DNA of 47,737 nt from Pseudomonas veronii (GTDB taxonomy: Bacteria > Pseudomonadota > Gammaproteobacteria > Pseudomonadales > Pseudomonadaceae). The DNA is taken from the NCBI RefSeq assembly GCF_001439695.1, contig NZ_JYLL01000043.1, forward strand, positions 1 to 47,737, given 5' to 3'. A model generated the notes under the pieces. That model was not told the DNA's origin. It was given only the letters and a program-made list of their open reading frames with translations, and ran no database searches. The translations under genes and the position numbers were made by a program. Positions within the stretch are counted from its first letter, which is position 1. Each line of letters opens with the position of its first letter. Of this stretch, positions 6,881 to 16,900 are shown one piece after another.

Positions 6881-9642
6881 ATGGAACTCAGCGATTTTCC
6901 AAAACTACGATGAACGCGATTGATAAAGCTGTCGCTGATTATCGAGAGGGTCTGGCGCGCATTGACCGCGAGTTCGATGCCCTCTCCAACCGGATAGAAC
7001 AATCGATTCTGGACCTGTCTGGCAATGCGGCGAACAATCGAAGTAAATTGAACGAAGAGGCGATGCAGCGCCTCGCATACGAAAGCAAGCAAGCGAACGG
7101 CAACCGGGAAAAGAGGACGTTGAATTGGCAATCGACCTTCGCTCGAGAATGGGAGAAGATCGCCGCTGAAACCGGACGTTGGGGTTTTCAGCTTCGCCGA
7201 CAACAGCCCGCGTTTGTGGATTTCGGGCCAAATTGCCCTTTGATGGCATCTGATATTCCGACACACATATCGTTTGGTTCGCATCGAGTTGCCTTTGAGG
7301 AACTCTCCTGTGTTGTCCCGCACACCCCTACATTCCCGCTCGCACGCGCCCTTGTCCTATCGGAGGACAACGCAGCGCACAAGCACTTGATACATCAACT
7401 CCTGTTGCGGCTACTGTCAGCCCTGCCGCCGGGCCGGTTGGAATTGACGCTCATTGACCCTCTGCAATTGGGACAATCGATCGGACCGTTTCTGCCGCTT
7501 CTGAAAGTGCCGCAATTGGTGCCGCAACAACGCGTGCTGACTCGCGCAGACGAAATCGAAGCAGCCCTTGGCAAAATGACAGACGAGGTCGAGGAGCTGA
7601 TTCAACATCGGTTCACCGACCAGTCACCCAACTGGTCAGAGTACAACGCGCACAACGTCGACAATCCGCTGCGTTACAAGGCCGTATTGCTTTTTGACGC
7701 TCCAGAACAACTTTCGGACAAGAGCCTCTGGTTCCTTGAGCGGCTTTGCGTGAACGGTCCACGCTGCGGTGTACTGCCCATTCTCGCGATTGACGGGCAC
7801 CGCATGGAAGACCGGCGATATGAAAAATTTCGCACCACACTGGAAACTTCGACCATGGGCACTGACGCACTGTTGCGTGGTGCGGACTACGGATGCGACG
7901 GGCTGTCGTTGACCTACCAGCCAGAGCAATGGCTCGAGCAAGACTTTTTGGCCGGGTTCATCTCCACGGTTGCCGAGCATTACGCCGCCACGGCACGCTT
8001 GCGCAAATCAATGCCTGATCTCTGGACGAATTTCAGCAAAGGCGCGACCACCCGCACCGGCTTCAGTATTCCAATCGGATGGACGTCCGTCGGTGAGCAG
8101 GTGCCACTGATCCTGGGTGCAACGACCTCCGAGCATCACGCACTGCTTGCAGGTAAAACGGGCTCTGGCAAGTCCAACCTGCTCCATGTGCTGATTCAAA
8201 CGCTGTGCGAGAAATACTCGCCGGCAGAAGTTGATCTCTACCTGCTGGATTACAAGGAATCTACGGAATTCAATATCTATGCAGACCCACCACTTCCTCA
8301 CGCCCGTTTGGTCGCCACGGAAAGCGATCCCGAATACGGCGTAACGGTGCTGAGGCATCTCGTGGATGAGCTGGAAGAACGAGCGCGTATTTTCAAGAAA
8401 GCGGACGTTCGTGATTTTGCTGAATACCGCACGGCGAGCAGCGAGCGACTACCACGGATTCTTTTGGTCGTAGATGAGTTCCAGGTTCTCTTTGCAGGGC
8501 AGCGCCAGGTCGCAGAGGCGGCAGAGCAACTGCTCTCACAGTTGTTAAAACAGGGCCGCTCATTCGGTATCCACATCCTGCTTGCAACGCAAACCCTGAA
8601 AGGCATTAATGCACTGTCAATCGCAAGCATAATTACCCAACTGGGATGCCGTATCGCGTTGGCCTGTGGTCAGGAAGATTCCGCGATGATCCTCGGTGCA
8701 AACAACTGGGCGGCGGCTGAACTCAAGAGCCCTCCCGAGGGCATTATCAACAATGCCAACGGTGCGAAATCCGGCAATATAAAGCTGCTAATTCCACTGG
8801 CAGAAAACACACTCTGCCGCGAACACATTGCAACGTTGGCGGGATATGCGACACAGCATGGCATGGCCGGCAAGACGCGAATTTTCAGCGGAGCCAATCT
8901 GCCGGAGCTGCCTTCATCCAGTGAATATCAAACGATTTGCGGACAAGACGACACCCTGCTTTTAGGTGAGCGGCTGACATTCGATGCCCAAAGGCTGACG
9001 ATCCCGCTTACCCGACGCTCAGCGTTCAATGTCCTGTTCAGCGGCTACAACGACCAAATTCACGACGGGCTGTTGGCCGCTGCGCTTTCCAGCATTACCT
9101 TCACAAACAGCTTCGATGAGATTGTCTATTTCAATGGACGTGGCGTTGCACCAGGCGGTGGATTCTCCGCCGCAGCGCAGGTGCTCGGCGCACGTTTAAA
9201 GATGTTCGACGACATTGCCACGCTACCACTGCAAGCGATAGCGGACGGTATCGGGACGCGCCGCGTCGCGTTGATCATCGATGGTCTCGACGCCGAGAAA
9301 GCACTGCATCCGTCACCCGCATTCAAGGCCCCCAAACCTGGTGACCCCCCCTCACCCGCTGACCTGCTGAAGCGCCTGGCTGAAGAAGGCCCACGCAAGG
9401 GGATATTCGTGTTTGCATTCGTTGACCGTTGGCAACGCTGTGCTGGTGCTTGTAAGGATCTCTTCGCATCTTTCGAGTTACGCGTGGCGTACTGCATGAA
9501 CGAAGACGATGGGGGATCACTCGTGAGTGGTGGTATTGGTAAGTTCAAAGGCATCGAAAAGCCAAATCGCGCCGTTTTCGTCAACAGAATGACAAACGAA
9601 ATCGCATGGTTCCGGCCCTACATTCAAAAGAACTCTCAATGA
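6877..9642 (+). CDS. FtsK/SpoIIIE-type ATPase (EccC-like), 921 residues
   Basis: This large ATPase has an N-terminal ~80-residue coiled coil, a middle region that may hold a degenerate first ATPase-like domain, and a canonical FtsK/SpoIIIE motor. The motor shows Walker A GKTGSGKS at residues 426-433, Walker B LLVVDEF at 529-535 and a QGRSFGIHILLATQ stretch as in FtsK/HerA proteins. A further domain occupies ~690-921 and includes LIIDGLDAEKA, which may be another degenerate Walker B. No transmembrane segment is obvious, unlike membrane-bound EccC/EssC or FtsK. ATG overlaps the previous stop. Such motors move DNA or bind WXG100 proteins; both partner types are present here. I infer a DNA-pumping or remodelling role in the complex. 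Confidence 0.88.
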   Translation: MNGTQRFSKTTMNAIDKAVADYREGLARIDREFDALSNRIEQSILDLSGNAANNRSKLNEEAMQRLAYESKQANGNREKRTLNWQSTFAREWEKIAAETGRWGFQLRRQQPAFVDFGPNCPLMASDIPTHISFGSHRVAFEELSCVVPHTPTFPLARALVLSEDNAAHKHLIHQLLLRLLSALPPGRLELTLIDPLQLGQSIGPFLPLLKVPQLVPQQRVLTRADEIEAALGKMTDEVEELIQHRFTDQSPNWSEYNAHNVDNPLRYKAVLLFDAPEQLSDKSLWFLERLCVNGPRCGVLPILAIDGHRMEDRRYEKFRTTLETSTMGTDALLRGADYGCDGLSLTYQPEQWLEQDFLAGFISTVAEHYAATARLRKSMPDLWTNFSKGATTRTGFSIPIGWTSVGEQVPLILGATTSEHHALLAGKTGSGKSNLLHVLIQTLCEKYSPAEVDLYLLDYKESTEFNIYADPPLPHARLVATESDPEYGVTVLRHLVDELEERARIFKKADVRDFAEYRTASSERLPRILLVVDEFQVLFAGQRQVAEAAEQLLSQLLKQGRSFGIHILLATQTLKGINALSIASIITQLGCRIALACGQEDSAMILGANNWAAAELKSPPEGIINNANGAKSGNIKLLIPLAENTLCREHIATLAGYATQHGMAGKTRIFSGANLPELPSSSEYQTICGQDDTLLLGERLTFDAQRLTIPLTRRSAFNVLFSGYNDQIHDGLLAAALSSITFTNSFDEIVYFNGRGVAPGGGFSAAAQVLGARLKMFDDIATLPLQAIADGIGTRRVALIIDGLDAEKALHPSPAFKAPKPGDPPSPADLLKRLAEEGPRKGIFVFAFVDRWQRCAGACKDLFASFELRVAYCMNEDDGGSLVSGGIGKFKGIEKPNRAVFVNRMTNEIAWFRPYIQKNSQ

Positions 9643-11432
9643 AAAAGTTTCTGCTCACTTGGTATGGCATCACGGATTTTCGCGCATCGTTAGGCTTTGA
9701 AAGCACAGACGGCCCAATCGCCGCGGCACTCGCTGCGCAAGACTATTCTGATGTCGTTGTTCTCTGCTACACACGGTCGGACGAGACAGACAGACAGAGT
9801 CTGAAGACCCAGGACGCCTTCAATGTAGCGCTAGCATCAATCCATGACTCGAATCAGCAAAAAGACTGGAAGTCGACCAGCGATTTCGTTTCCAGATTCG
9901 CCAATACTGCAGCAGCGCACGAACATTTCGTCCGCTGGTTAAACGGCAAGTTTCATACTGCCGGCAGCAGTCCGAAAATCAGCTTCAAGAGCGAAAAACT
10001 ACGCGAACTCAACGACAGTGAGGGGATCTACGCTTGCGCTATGCGAGCTCTGGATTCTGTTGCAAAAGCGACCGGCGAGAAGCTTGTTACGCTCTATTTG
10101 AGCCCTGGTACCCCGGTGATGGCCTTTGTCTGGGCCTTAGCGGCACTCGGACATCCGAATCTCAAAAAGAGACTCCTCGTATCACCTGTTATTGGAAAAC
10201 CACCCGAAGCCATCACCTTACCCGTGGAATGGCTTGAACGGCATGGTGCAAGCCAGAGAGCGACACGCAACGCGGTAGACGGATTTGATGTGACATACCA
10301 TCTGTTCGGCGAGCAGCGCATGCCGGCGTTGCTGGGCATCAGGCAGTTTTCATCAACCCGGCATATTTTCGTGAACTCGAATGATTTCCCCGCGGCCTGC
10401 ATGCAGGCATTCATTCACGATGGAAACCTGGAGGAACTCGCCGTTGATCCCTGGGATGCCCACGACGTTCATGAAAAAATCATCGGTCATGCCAGGAGCC
10501 TGCCGGCAAACGCGCGAATTGGCGTCAACCTGACTGGCGGAACAAAATTGATGTTTGCCGGTGCGCTCTCGGCAGCCCGGGCGCTGGGCGCTGTTCCCTT
10601 TTACTTTGACAGTCGCAATCAGCGCGTGACTTTTGTGGACAATCTTCGCCGCGAATCCATTCGACCCATTGATTCGGTCGAAGCATTTTTGCTCCTCAAT
10701 GGGGATGGGCTGAAGTTATCGACGACTGGCGCGATGGAAGGGATGTCGTCAAATCGCCGCCGTCTGACCGAAACGCTCTGGAAGTATCGAAGCAAGATCG
10801 CAAGTTGCTACAAAAAACTATGCGAACTCAATAACAACCACGAAAAGCTGCGCAAAAGAGGCGCAGAACTCACGCCTTTCTCCGTTGAATGCAACGGCTT
10901 CCTTTTCGAATTTGGACAAGACAATGTCGCATCGGTCGTTGGCTACGGACTGGATCTGCGTTTCAAGGACTGGGCTGATTTCGCAAAATACCTTTCCGGC
11001 GGATGGTTTGAGGAATACGTATATCTGCAATGCAAACCATACGAAGACAGAGGAATCATCAGAGATTTGCGTATCAATCTCACGCTGCAACTTGATGGTG
11101 AAAGCCAGGCAGGATCATCCACTGGGGACGCCCAGCATAACGAACTCGATGTCACGTTCACGGACGGCCACTCTCTCTACATCGTGGAATGCAAGGCAGG
11201 AAATGTAACGCAGGAGCAAGTCATGAAGTTGCAGAACCTGGTTCGTTTCTACGGTGGCGTCGAGGGCCGTGGCATTGTCGCTTGCTGCTTCTCACCAAAT
11301 TCGGAGTCGGTTCGAAAAAAAATCAAGGATGCACGATTGACGCTCTGTTGCGCGGGAGCATTTTCCGAACAGTTGCGTGCGTTGATGAATGGCATCGAAG
11401 CACGCGCCAAATCAATCGGGGAGTCCCTATGA
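9639..11432 (+). CDS. CARF-like sensor fused to PD-(D/E)XK nuclease (Card1/DUF1887-like)
   Basis: This is a 597-residue protein. The N-terminus (MKKFLLTWYGITDF...VVVLCYT) resembles the Rossmann-like start of RtcR/CARF domains and carries SPGTPVM at ~155-161. A second segment has the diagnostic NLTGGTKLM at ~297-305, the ligand-binding loop seen in Card1/Can-type CARF proteins. The C-terminal ~170 residues hold a restriction-like core: an acidic helix (GGWFEEYVYL), E502-L-D504 in HNELDVTF, and E517-C-K519 in IVECKAG. In type III CRISPR systems such fusions are activated by cyclic oligoadenylate and cut nucleic acid. No CRISPR array, Cas10 or recognisable cyclase occurs in this window, so the ligand is unknown. 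Start and stop both overlap neighbours (ATGA). Confidence 0.85.
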   Translation: MKKFLLTWYGITDFRASLGFESTDGPIAAALAAQDYSDVVVLCYTRSDETDRQSLKTQDAFNVALASIHDSNQQKDWKSTSDFVSRFANTAAAHEHFVRWLNGKFHTAGSSPKISFKSEKLRELNDSEGIYACAMRALDSVAKATGEKLVTLYLSPGTPVMAFVWALAALGHPNLKKRLLVSPVIGKPPEAITLPVEWLERHGASQRATRNAVDGFDVTYHLFGEQRMPALLGIRQFSSTRHIFVNSNDFPAACMQAFIHDGNLEELAVDPWDAHDVHEKIIGHARSLPANARIGVNLTGGTKLMFAGALSAARALGAVPFYFDSRNQRVTFVDNLRRESIRPIDSVEAFLLLNGDGLKLSTTGAMEGMSSNRRRLTETLWKYRSKIASCYKKLCELNNNHEKLRKRGAELTPFSVECNGFLFEFGQDNVASVVGYGLDLRFKDWADFAKYLSGGWFEEYVYLQCKPYEDRGIIRDLRINLTLQLDGESQAGSSTGDAQHNELDVTFTDGHSLYIVECKAGNVTQEQVMKLQNLVRFYGGVEGRGIVACCFSPNSESVRKKIKDARLTLCCAGAFSEQLRALMNGIEARAKSIGESL

Positions 11433-11899
11433 GGCTCTACCTGGTTTGTGATACCTCCGGCAGCATGAGGGACGGGGGCAAGCCGTTCATCATGAGAACA
11501 ACCGTCATGGCTATCGCCCAATGGGTGCGCTTGGGATATGGAAACGCACAAATCAGCTTGTGCGCGTGGGCATCCGAAGCATGCCTCGTCCCTGATTGGA
11601 GCGAAAAGCAAGAGTACCCGGCACAACTGCTCGATTGCCAAGGAACTTCAAATTGGAAGGCCTTGATTCAGTTGCTTGGGGAACAGCCCGACGGCAAGGT
11701 TTTGCTGTTTTCTGATGGGTTTTGGTCGCGGGCCGATGCGAGGTTATTCAAGCAATGGAAGGAGTGCCTGCCGCCGGATTCACTGCGCATTGTCAAAACG
11801 GGCGCCGACGCCAATCCACAACTCAGAGGGCCGGATATTTTTGCGGCTGAAGATTTATTCGCCGTACTGGACGGTTGGCTGGAAGCCAATTCAGCATGA
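11429..11899 (+). CDS. Short vWA protein of the TerY-P triad
   Basis: The protein has 156 residues and opens directly on the first vWA strand, with the MIDAS motif D8-T-S10-G-S12. A second metal-site region is LLFSDGFWS near residue 95. It is shorter than typical vWA domains (~180-200 residues) and has no extra domain. ATG 11429 overlaps the previous stop; longer in-frame starts would run through the nuclease gene. It is immediately followed by a PP2C phosphatase and a kinase, the gene order of the TerY-P phosphorylation triad that defence surveys list as an anti-phage unit. Its likely role is to bind a phosphorylated partner or present a substrate to the kinase and phosphatase. Confidence 0.85.
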   Translation: MRLYLVCDTSGSMRDGGKPFIMRTTVMAIAQWVRLGYGNAQISLCAWASEACLVPDWSEKQEYPAQLLDCQGTSNWKALIQLLGEQPDGKVLLFSDGFWSRADARLFKQWKECLPPDSLRIVKTGADANPQLRGPDIFAAEDLFAVLDGWLEANSA

Positions 11900-12615
11900 C
11901 TCTTTGGAAGAGTTTTGGCGCAAGTGTCCGAGGCCCAGGGCATATAACTACAGGTACCACCAACCAGGACGCATGGGGATCGTTCCACCATGCATGGGGG
12001 GACGGCATTGTTGTTTCCGACGGTCTCGGCTCAAAGCCGTTTTCCAACTTCGGAAGCGATGCCGCCTGTCTGGCAGTGAAGTATGCAGCTCGCGCCTGTC
12101 GTGACAAATCTGAAATGGACCACGACCTCCTATTCCAGCGCATCACATCCAATTGGTTAACCCTTGTCAGGCCGCTTACACCCCGCGATTGCGCAGCCAC
12201 TTGCCTGTTCGCGTTCCGGCTTGGAAATGGCGTAATCCACCTGGGAATGCTCGGCGATGGCCTGGTTGCCGCAGTCAGATCCAATGGCTCTGTCGTGTCT
12301 CTGTCCGAGGATAAATCACAGGGTTTTTCAAACATCACTGCTGCACTCTCGCCGAATGTTTGCGCGAAGGACTGGCGGCATGCATTGCTGCCGGAGGAAG
12401 ACTGCGCGGCCATCCTGCTCTGCACCGATGGCGTGGCGGACGATCTGGAGGATGTCGATGGGTTCGTGAGGGGCGTTATCGAAGCACACCGGCCCCTTGC
12501 CACCTTAAGCGCCAACCGACGTATCCACGAGATGCTCGAAAACTGGCCGACGCCAAAGCACAGCGACGACAAGACTATCGCCTGCCTTTGCCGCGAGGAG
12601 ATCACGAATGGATAA
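11896..12615 (+). CDS. PP2C-family protein phosphatase (TerY-P triad)
   Basis: This 239-residue protein is a compact PP2C (PPM) Ser/Thr phosphatase. Metal-binding and catalytic signatures appear in order: NQDAW with D25, SDGLGS at 41-46, LGDG at 119-122, CTDGVADD at 176-183 and SDDKT at 223-227. That set of aspartates supports an active metallo-phosphatase. It lacks a transmembrane segment. The start overlaps the vWA stop, and the end overlaps the kinase start by 8 bases, so phosphatase and kinase should be made in linked amounts. Expected role: reversing phosphorylation by the neighbouring kinase on triad or complex components. Confidence 0.93.
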   Translation: MTLWKSFGASVRGPGHITTGTTNQDAWGSFHHAWGDGIVVSDGLGSKPFSNFGSDAACLAVKYAARACRDKSEMDHDLLFQRITSNWLTLVRPLTPRDCAATCLFAFRLGNGVIHLGMLGDGLVAAVRSNGSVVSLSEDKSQGFSNITAALSPNVCAKDWRHALLPEEDCAAILLCTDGVADDLEDVDGFVRGVIEAHRPLATLSANRRIHEMLENWPTPKHSDDKTIACLCREEITNG

Positions 12616-13951
12616 ATCCGAAGAACTGATGCATTCAAAGCCGCTTTGCGATGAATACGGCAATCAGCACTATCTGGCCGAAGAGCTCGCCAGAGGGGGA
12701 CAGGGCGTAGTGTTTCGCACCAGAGATGCTGATCTGGCGATCAAACAGCCAATCGATAAATCGGGCGGCCTGGACAAAGATGCCAACCTGCTTGAACGCT
12801 TCAAGAACATCCGCCTGCTGCCCATGCCTTCCCGCATTCCTGTTTCCCTGCCGCTTGCCATTCTGCGCGACGAGCCGGGTTATGTGATGCGCCTTTTGAA
12901 CGGGATGCAACCGTTCGGCGTTTTCGAACACGATGGCAGGACGAAGAAGCAGCAGGAAGATTGCAATCCTGCACTCCCCGAGTGGCTCGCAAAAATTACG
13001 GACAAAGATATGGCGTTGCGGCTCCTGCAATATGCCAAAACGGGTTCAACCCGCCGCCGCTTGTTCGCTCTCTCCAAATGCGCATCCATCCTCGCCCGCC
13101 TGCACAGCGCAGGGTTAGTGTATGGCGACATTTCGACGAACAATGCGTTTATCGCAGACGGCTTAAGCGATGTCTGGCTCATTGACGCCGACAATATGCG
13201 CTTTGAAATGCCCGGCGGCGGCACTTCTGTCTATACGCCAGGCTACGGCGCGCCAGAAGTGGTGCGTGAAACCGACTCCTCGCGCCCGCGCTCGGATTGC
13301 TGGGCCTTTGCAGTGATGGCATTCAAGACACTAGCTCTGTGCCACCCATTCATCGGCAAGAAAGTGCTGGAGCCAGACGAAGACGAAGGTGGCTGGGACA
13401 CCGAGCCGGTTGCAGACGCCTCCCCTGCCGATTTGGACGAGAAGGCCTACGCCGGCTATTTGCCTTTTATTGATGACGACAATGACGATTCAAACCAGGG
13501 CGTTGGTGGCCTGCCACGCGTGTTGATAACGACGCCGGGGCTGCGCCGGCTTTTCCAGGAAACGTTCTGCGGCGGAAAAGAACAGCCGCACCGCCGTCCG
13601 GCGATGGCGTTCTGGGCGCTGGAATTGAAGAAGGCATTCGACCTATCGCTGCAATGCCATGCGTGCAGCATGAGCTACTTTGTCGATGACCATACTCAAT
13701 GCCCTTACTGCCATGTCGCACGCGCTTCCTTCATCCGCGCCATAACTCCGCGCGGGAATATGGTGATTCCCGGCAGTGCCGCAGAGCTCGCACTCCCGCA
13801 CCGGCTTTTTCACCCGTTTTCATTCGAGCATGACGACGCGCAAGAATACGAAGCAGTTCTGGACTTTAAAGCGAAAACCGCATTCCCCGCACGAGGCACG
13901 AAGACGTTCCCCGACACGCTGGCTTTCGAGTTTGTGGGAGGAGCGAAATGA
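12608..13951 (+). CDS. Serine/threonine protein kinase with C-terminal zinc ribbon (TerY-P triad)
   Basis: This is a 447-residue kinase. Visible motifs: Gly-rich loop ARGGQGVVF (~28-36), AIKQP with K46, catalytic loop YGDISTNN with D174 (Y-G-D replaces H-R-D), metal-binding LIDADN with D193 (D-A-D replaces D-F-G) and GAPEVV. These replacements are characteristic of TerY-P-type kinases rather than Hanks-type enzymes. A long acidic insert (~255-300) follows the core. A CxxC...CxxC zinc ribbon at C350/C353/C365/C368 leads to a ~70-residue tail. It overlaps the phosphatase by 8 bases and the helicase by the ATGA junction. The zinc ribbon may bind DNA or a partner. Substrates are unknown; the helicase, vWA and AAA+ proteins are plausible. 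Confidence 0.92.
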   Translation: MDKSEELMHSKPLCDEYGNQHYLAEELARGGQGVVFRTRDADLAIKQPIDKSGGLDKDANLLERFKNIRLLPMPSRIPVSLPLAILRDEPGYVMRLLNGMQPFGVFEHDGRTKKQQEDCNPALPEWLAKITDKDMALRLLQYAKTGSTRRRLFALSKCASILARLHSAGLVYGDISTNNAFIADGLSDVWLIDADNMRFEMPGGGTSVYTPGYGAPEVVRETDSSRPRSDCWAFAVMAFKTLALCHPFIGKKVLEPDEDEGGWDTEPVADASPADLDEKAYAGYLPFIDDDNDDSNQGVGGLPRVLITTPGLRRLFQETFCGGKEQPHRRPAMAFWALELKKAFDLSLQCHACSMSYFVDDHTQCPYCHVARASFIRAITPRGNMVIPGSAAELALPHRLFHPFSFEHDDAQEYEAVLDFKAKTAFPARGTKTFPDTLAFEFVGGAK

Positions 13952-16900
13952 AGTTTCAAGAAATCCCGGCCGATATCTTCACCGTCCGCATCAAGCGAAC
14001 TGACAACACAACGGATACCTTGCCAGAGCAACCTGTCTTTTCGATTGAGAGCAGTCCGTTGCGACCCGAGGAATTTGAACTTCGCCTCAAGCAGGCGCTT
14101 ATCTGCGTTCGAACCGTGCATGCCATTGACACTCGTCGCCTCAACGCAGAACTCGCCAGTGGTCGCGCCATGCTTGCTCAACTGGTCAATTTCGCAGCCG
14201 ACGGCAGCATGGAACTGCAAATCGCCTTCTTCACGGGCGAGTGCCTTGAGATGGGTGAAGTCGAAATCGGCGTGGACGAACATGTGGGAATCAAGATTTC
14301 GAAGATCGAACCTCGCAGGGGTGAACTAAAGGGAACGCGTCTTTACGAGCGGCTTGTTGAACATTGCTGTTTCCGACAAGACGAGAGCGAATTCTTCTTT
14401 CTGACCGCCGGCCCGGCAATTGATGAAGCATTGGAGCCAGAAAAAGCCCGAGAGCAGGCTGAAGACAATGACGACGGAACCGAAACCCAGGAAACGGCAA
14501 TTGATGCCGAGTCGAATGCGGTTCCTGACAATGTAGCGCACACAGCAAACACACGGCCGACCCGCAACAACTCCTTCTGCATCACCGGCGACGGCATTCG
14601 CTTTGTCGCCACTGAGACCTCGTTGTCAGAAGGCAAATCCATCTTCATGACCTCGCGCCTGACCGAAATCAGACGTCGAACCGATCGCGCATTGCGCTTG
14701 GTGAAGGGCACGCTCCGCTTTACTGACTGGACACAGGCCGGCCAGATTCGAATACTCGCAAAAGCACAACTGACCGCGCTGACGCAGGACGATGTCAGTT
14801 ATCTAAAAAAATGGGACGAGTTTGGTGATCTGGAAGGCGAGTTACTGCTCAAAAGAGCCCGGGTCGTCGGTGCCTTGCAGTTTACCAATATGGCTCCAAA
14901 AAGAGACGGAACAGTCTCTGTTCGTATTTCCCAAGCCAGTGATGCTGCCTTGAGTGCATTGGCAGGGGGGTTGGTGCCTGAAGTGAAGATGATCGACGAA
15001 CTGCCCGATTACCTGAGACACGAATCCCTGCGTTTCAAGGATTTCGCGAGCGGAATCGAGCGAGCCATGGAGAACGAAAAACCTGCTCAACGCAATGAGC
15101 GACGAGACGCGAAGGCGAAGACGAATTTCGAGGTGTCTGATTTTGACAAGGAATCAAGGACGCTCACGCTCAAGGCCGAAACATTGCCGGGGGAATCAGG
15201 CACGCTCATTCTTTCGTTGGCGGGCGAGATTGCTCAGATCAAGCGCCGGTTATCCGCTCGCCGCTCGATCCTGGAAGGCCGCGCAGCCAACCCCCAGCTT
15301 GGACTGCTGATTGAAGAAAAAGCGACAATCGCACCAACACGCAAGCCACCGGAAATCGCGCCACTGACAGCGTTTGTTCGTAATAAAGTGTTCAAAAATC
15401 AGCCGACGGAGAAACAGCTGGACGCGATCAAGTACGCATTGGAAACACCCGATATTGCACTTATCCAGGGCCCACCCGGCACCGGCAAGACCACAGTCAT
15501 CGCGGCGATTCTCGAACGGCTGAACGAGATGGCAGACAAGCGTGGCGCGAACGTCAAAGGCCAGGTGCTGCTGACAGGTTTTCAGCATGATGCGGTCGAA
15601 AACATGATTGAGCGATTGTCGCTCAACAGTATTCCCGTTCCGAAGTTTGGCAAGCGCTCCAACGCGCAAATAGACGGCTCCAGTCTCTTTGAGAAGCGGC
15701 TGGACGAATGGTGCGCAACACTCGCGACTGAACTTCGCGAGCGAAATCCGCGGATTGCCGACATTGAGCAGGAAATGGAAATCAAGCATCTGTGCCTGCA
15801 ATACGTTCAGACCCCGACGCGCGCGCTGGGCGCACGTCTCGCCGAGAAAATTGCATCACTTGGCATCGCGATTATCGGTGAAGAGTACGCGCGACGAGCC
15901 GTAAATCTCAAAAACAAGATGTGCCTTGAAGAAAAGCTCAATGACGACACCAACCAGTTGCTCGGTGCTGTGCGCCGTCTGCGCTGTCATGCGGAAAGCT
16001 TCGCAGATGACGGGGCTGAGCGAGCGGCTGATGCACTGAATGATCTGCATGAGCTACTTGAAAAGAAGGACCGCGATTTACTGGACAACGCCAGCCTGTG
16101 GCGCAACGAAGATGGGCCCCCGTCATTCCTGAAAGAGTTGACGGTATTGAAGAAGACACTTCTTGCCCGTTTCACCGCTCCTCCGGTGTTTCGTGTAGAG
16201 AAGCAAAACGATGAAGTCGTAACGCTGGCAATGCGCGCGATCGAACGCATCAAGGCTGCAGGTCACACTGCCTGGGACAAGAAGTCTGTCGCGCTTGCCG
16301 AGTTTCTGGCCGAACTTGAAAGCAACCCTTTCGCTATGTTGAACGCGGTGTCTGAGTACAGTTTCGCGTTCGCTGCCACCTGTCAGCAAAGCGTGAATCG
16401 AGGGATGCAGATCCAGAAAGGCATCAAAGGGGGTGATGCCAATGAGAACCAGCAAAGGATGGAATACGAGTATGTGATTGTCGATGAGGCCGCGCGTGTC
16501 TCGCCGCGCGACCTCATGGTACCGATGGCCCAAGGCAAGCGCATTATCCTCGTCGGCGACCACCGTCAATTACCTCACATTATTGACGACGAAGTTGCTC
16601 ATCAGATGGAGGCAGGCGAAACAGAGCTGCAAGAGTCGGACTGGCTCAAAAAGTCGATGTTCCAGTATCTGTTCTCAGAGCGTTTGAAAACGCTTGAGGA
16701 CAACGACGGCATTACCCGCCGCGTTACGCTGGACAAGCAATACCGCATGCATGAACTGCTGGGCGACTTCATCAGCCGTAACTTCTATGAACGTTTCGAT
16801 CCATCGGAGAGATTTGACTCTGGTCGGCCCGCAAGCGATTTTGTCCATAATCTCCCTGACACGGATGGCAAACACGCTGCCTGGCTGGAGGTACCCGTCG

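Noticed and set aside
4717..9642. Complete type VII secretion system
   Set aside because: Only WXG-like proteins and a soluble ATPase are present; the membrane components and protease of a secretion channel are missing.
3980..13951. Tellurite-resistance operon
   Set aside because: The TerY-like names come from family history only. No TerB, TerC, TerD or TerZ genes are present, so tellurite resistance is not supported.
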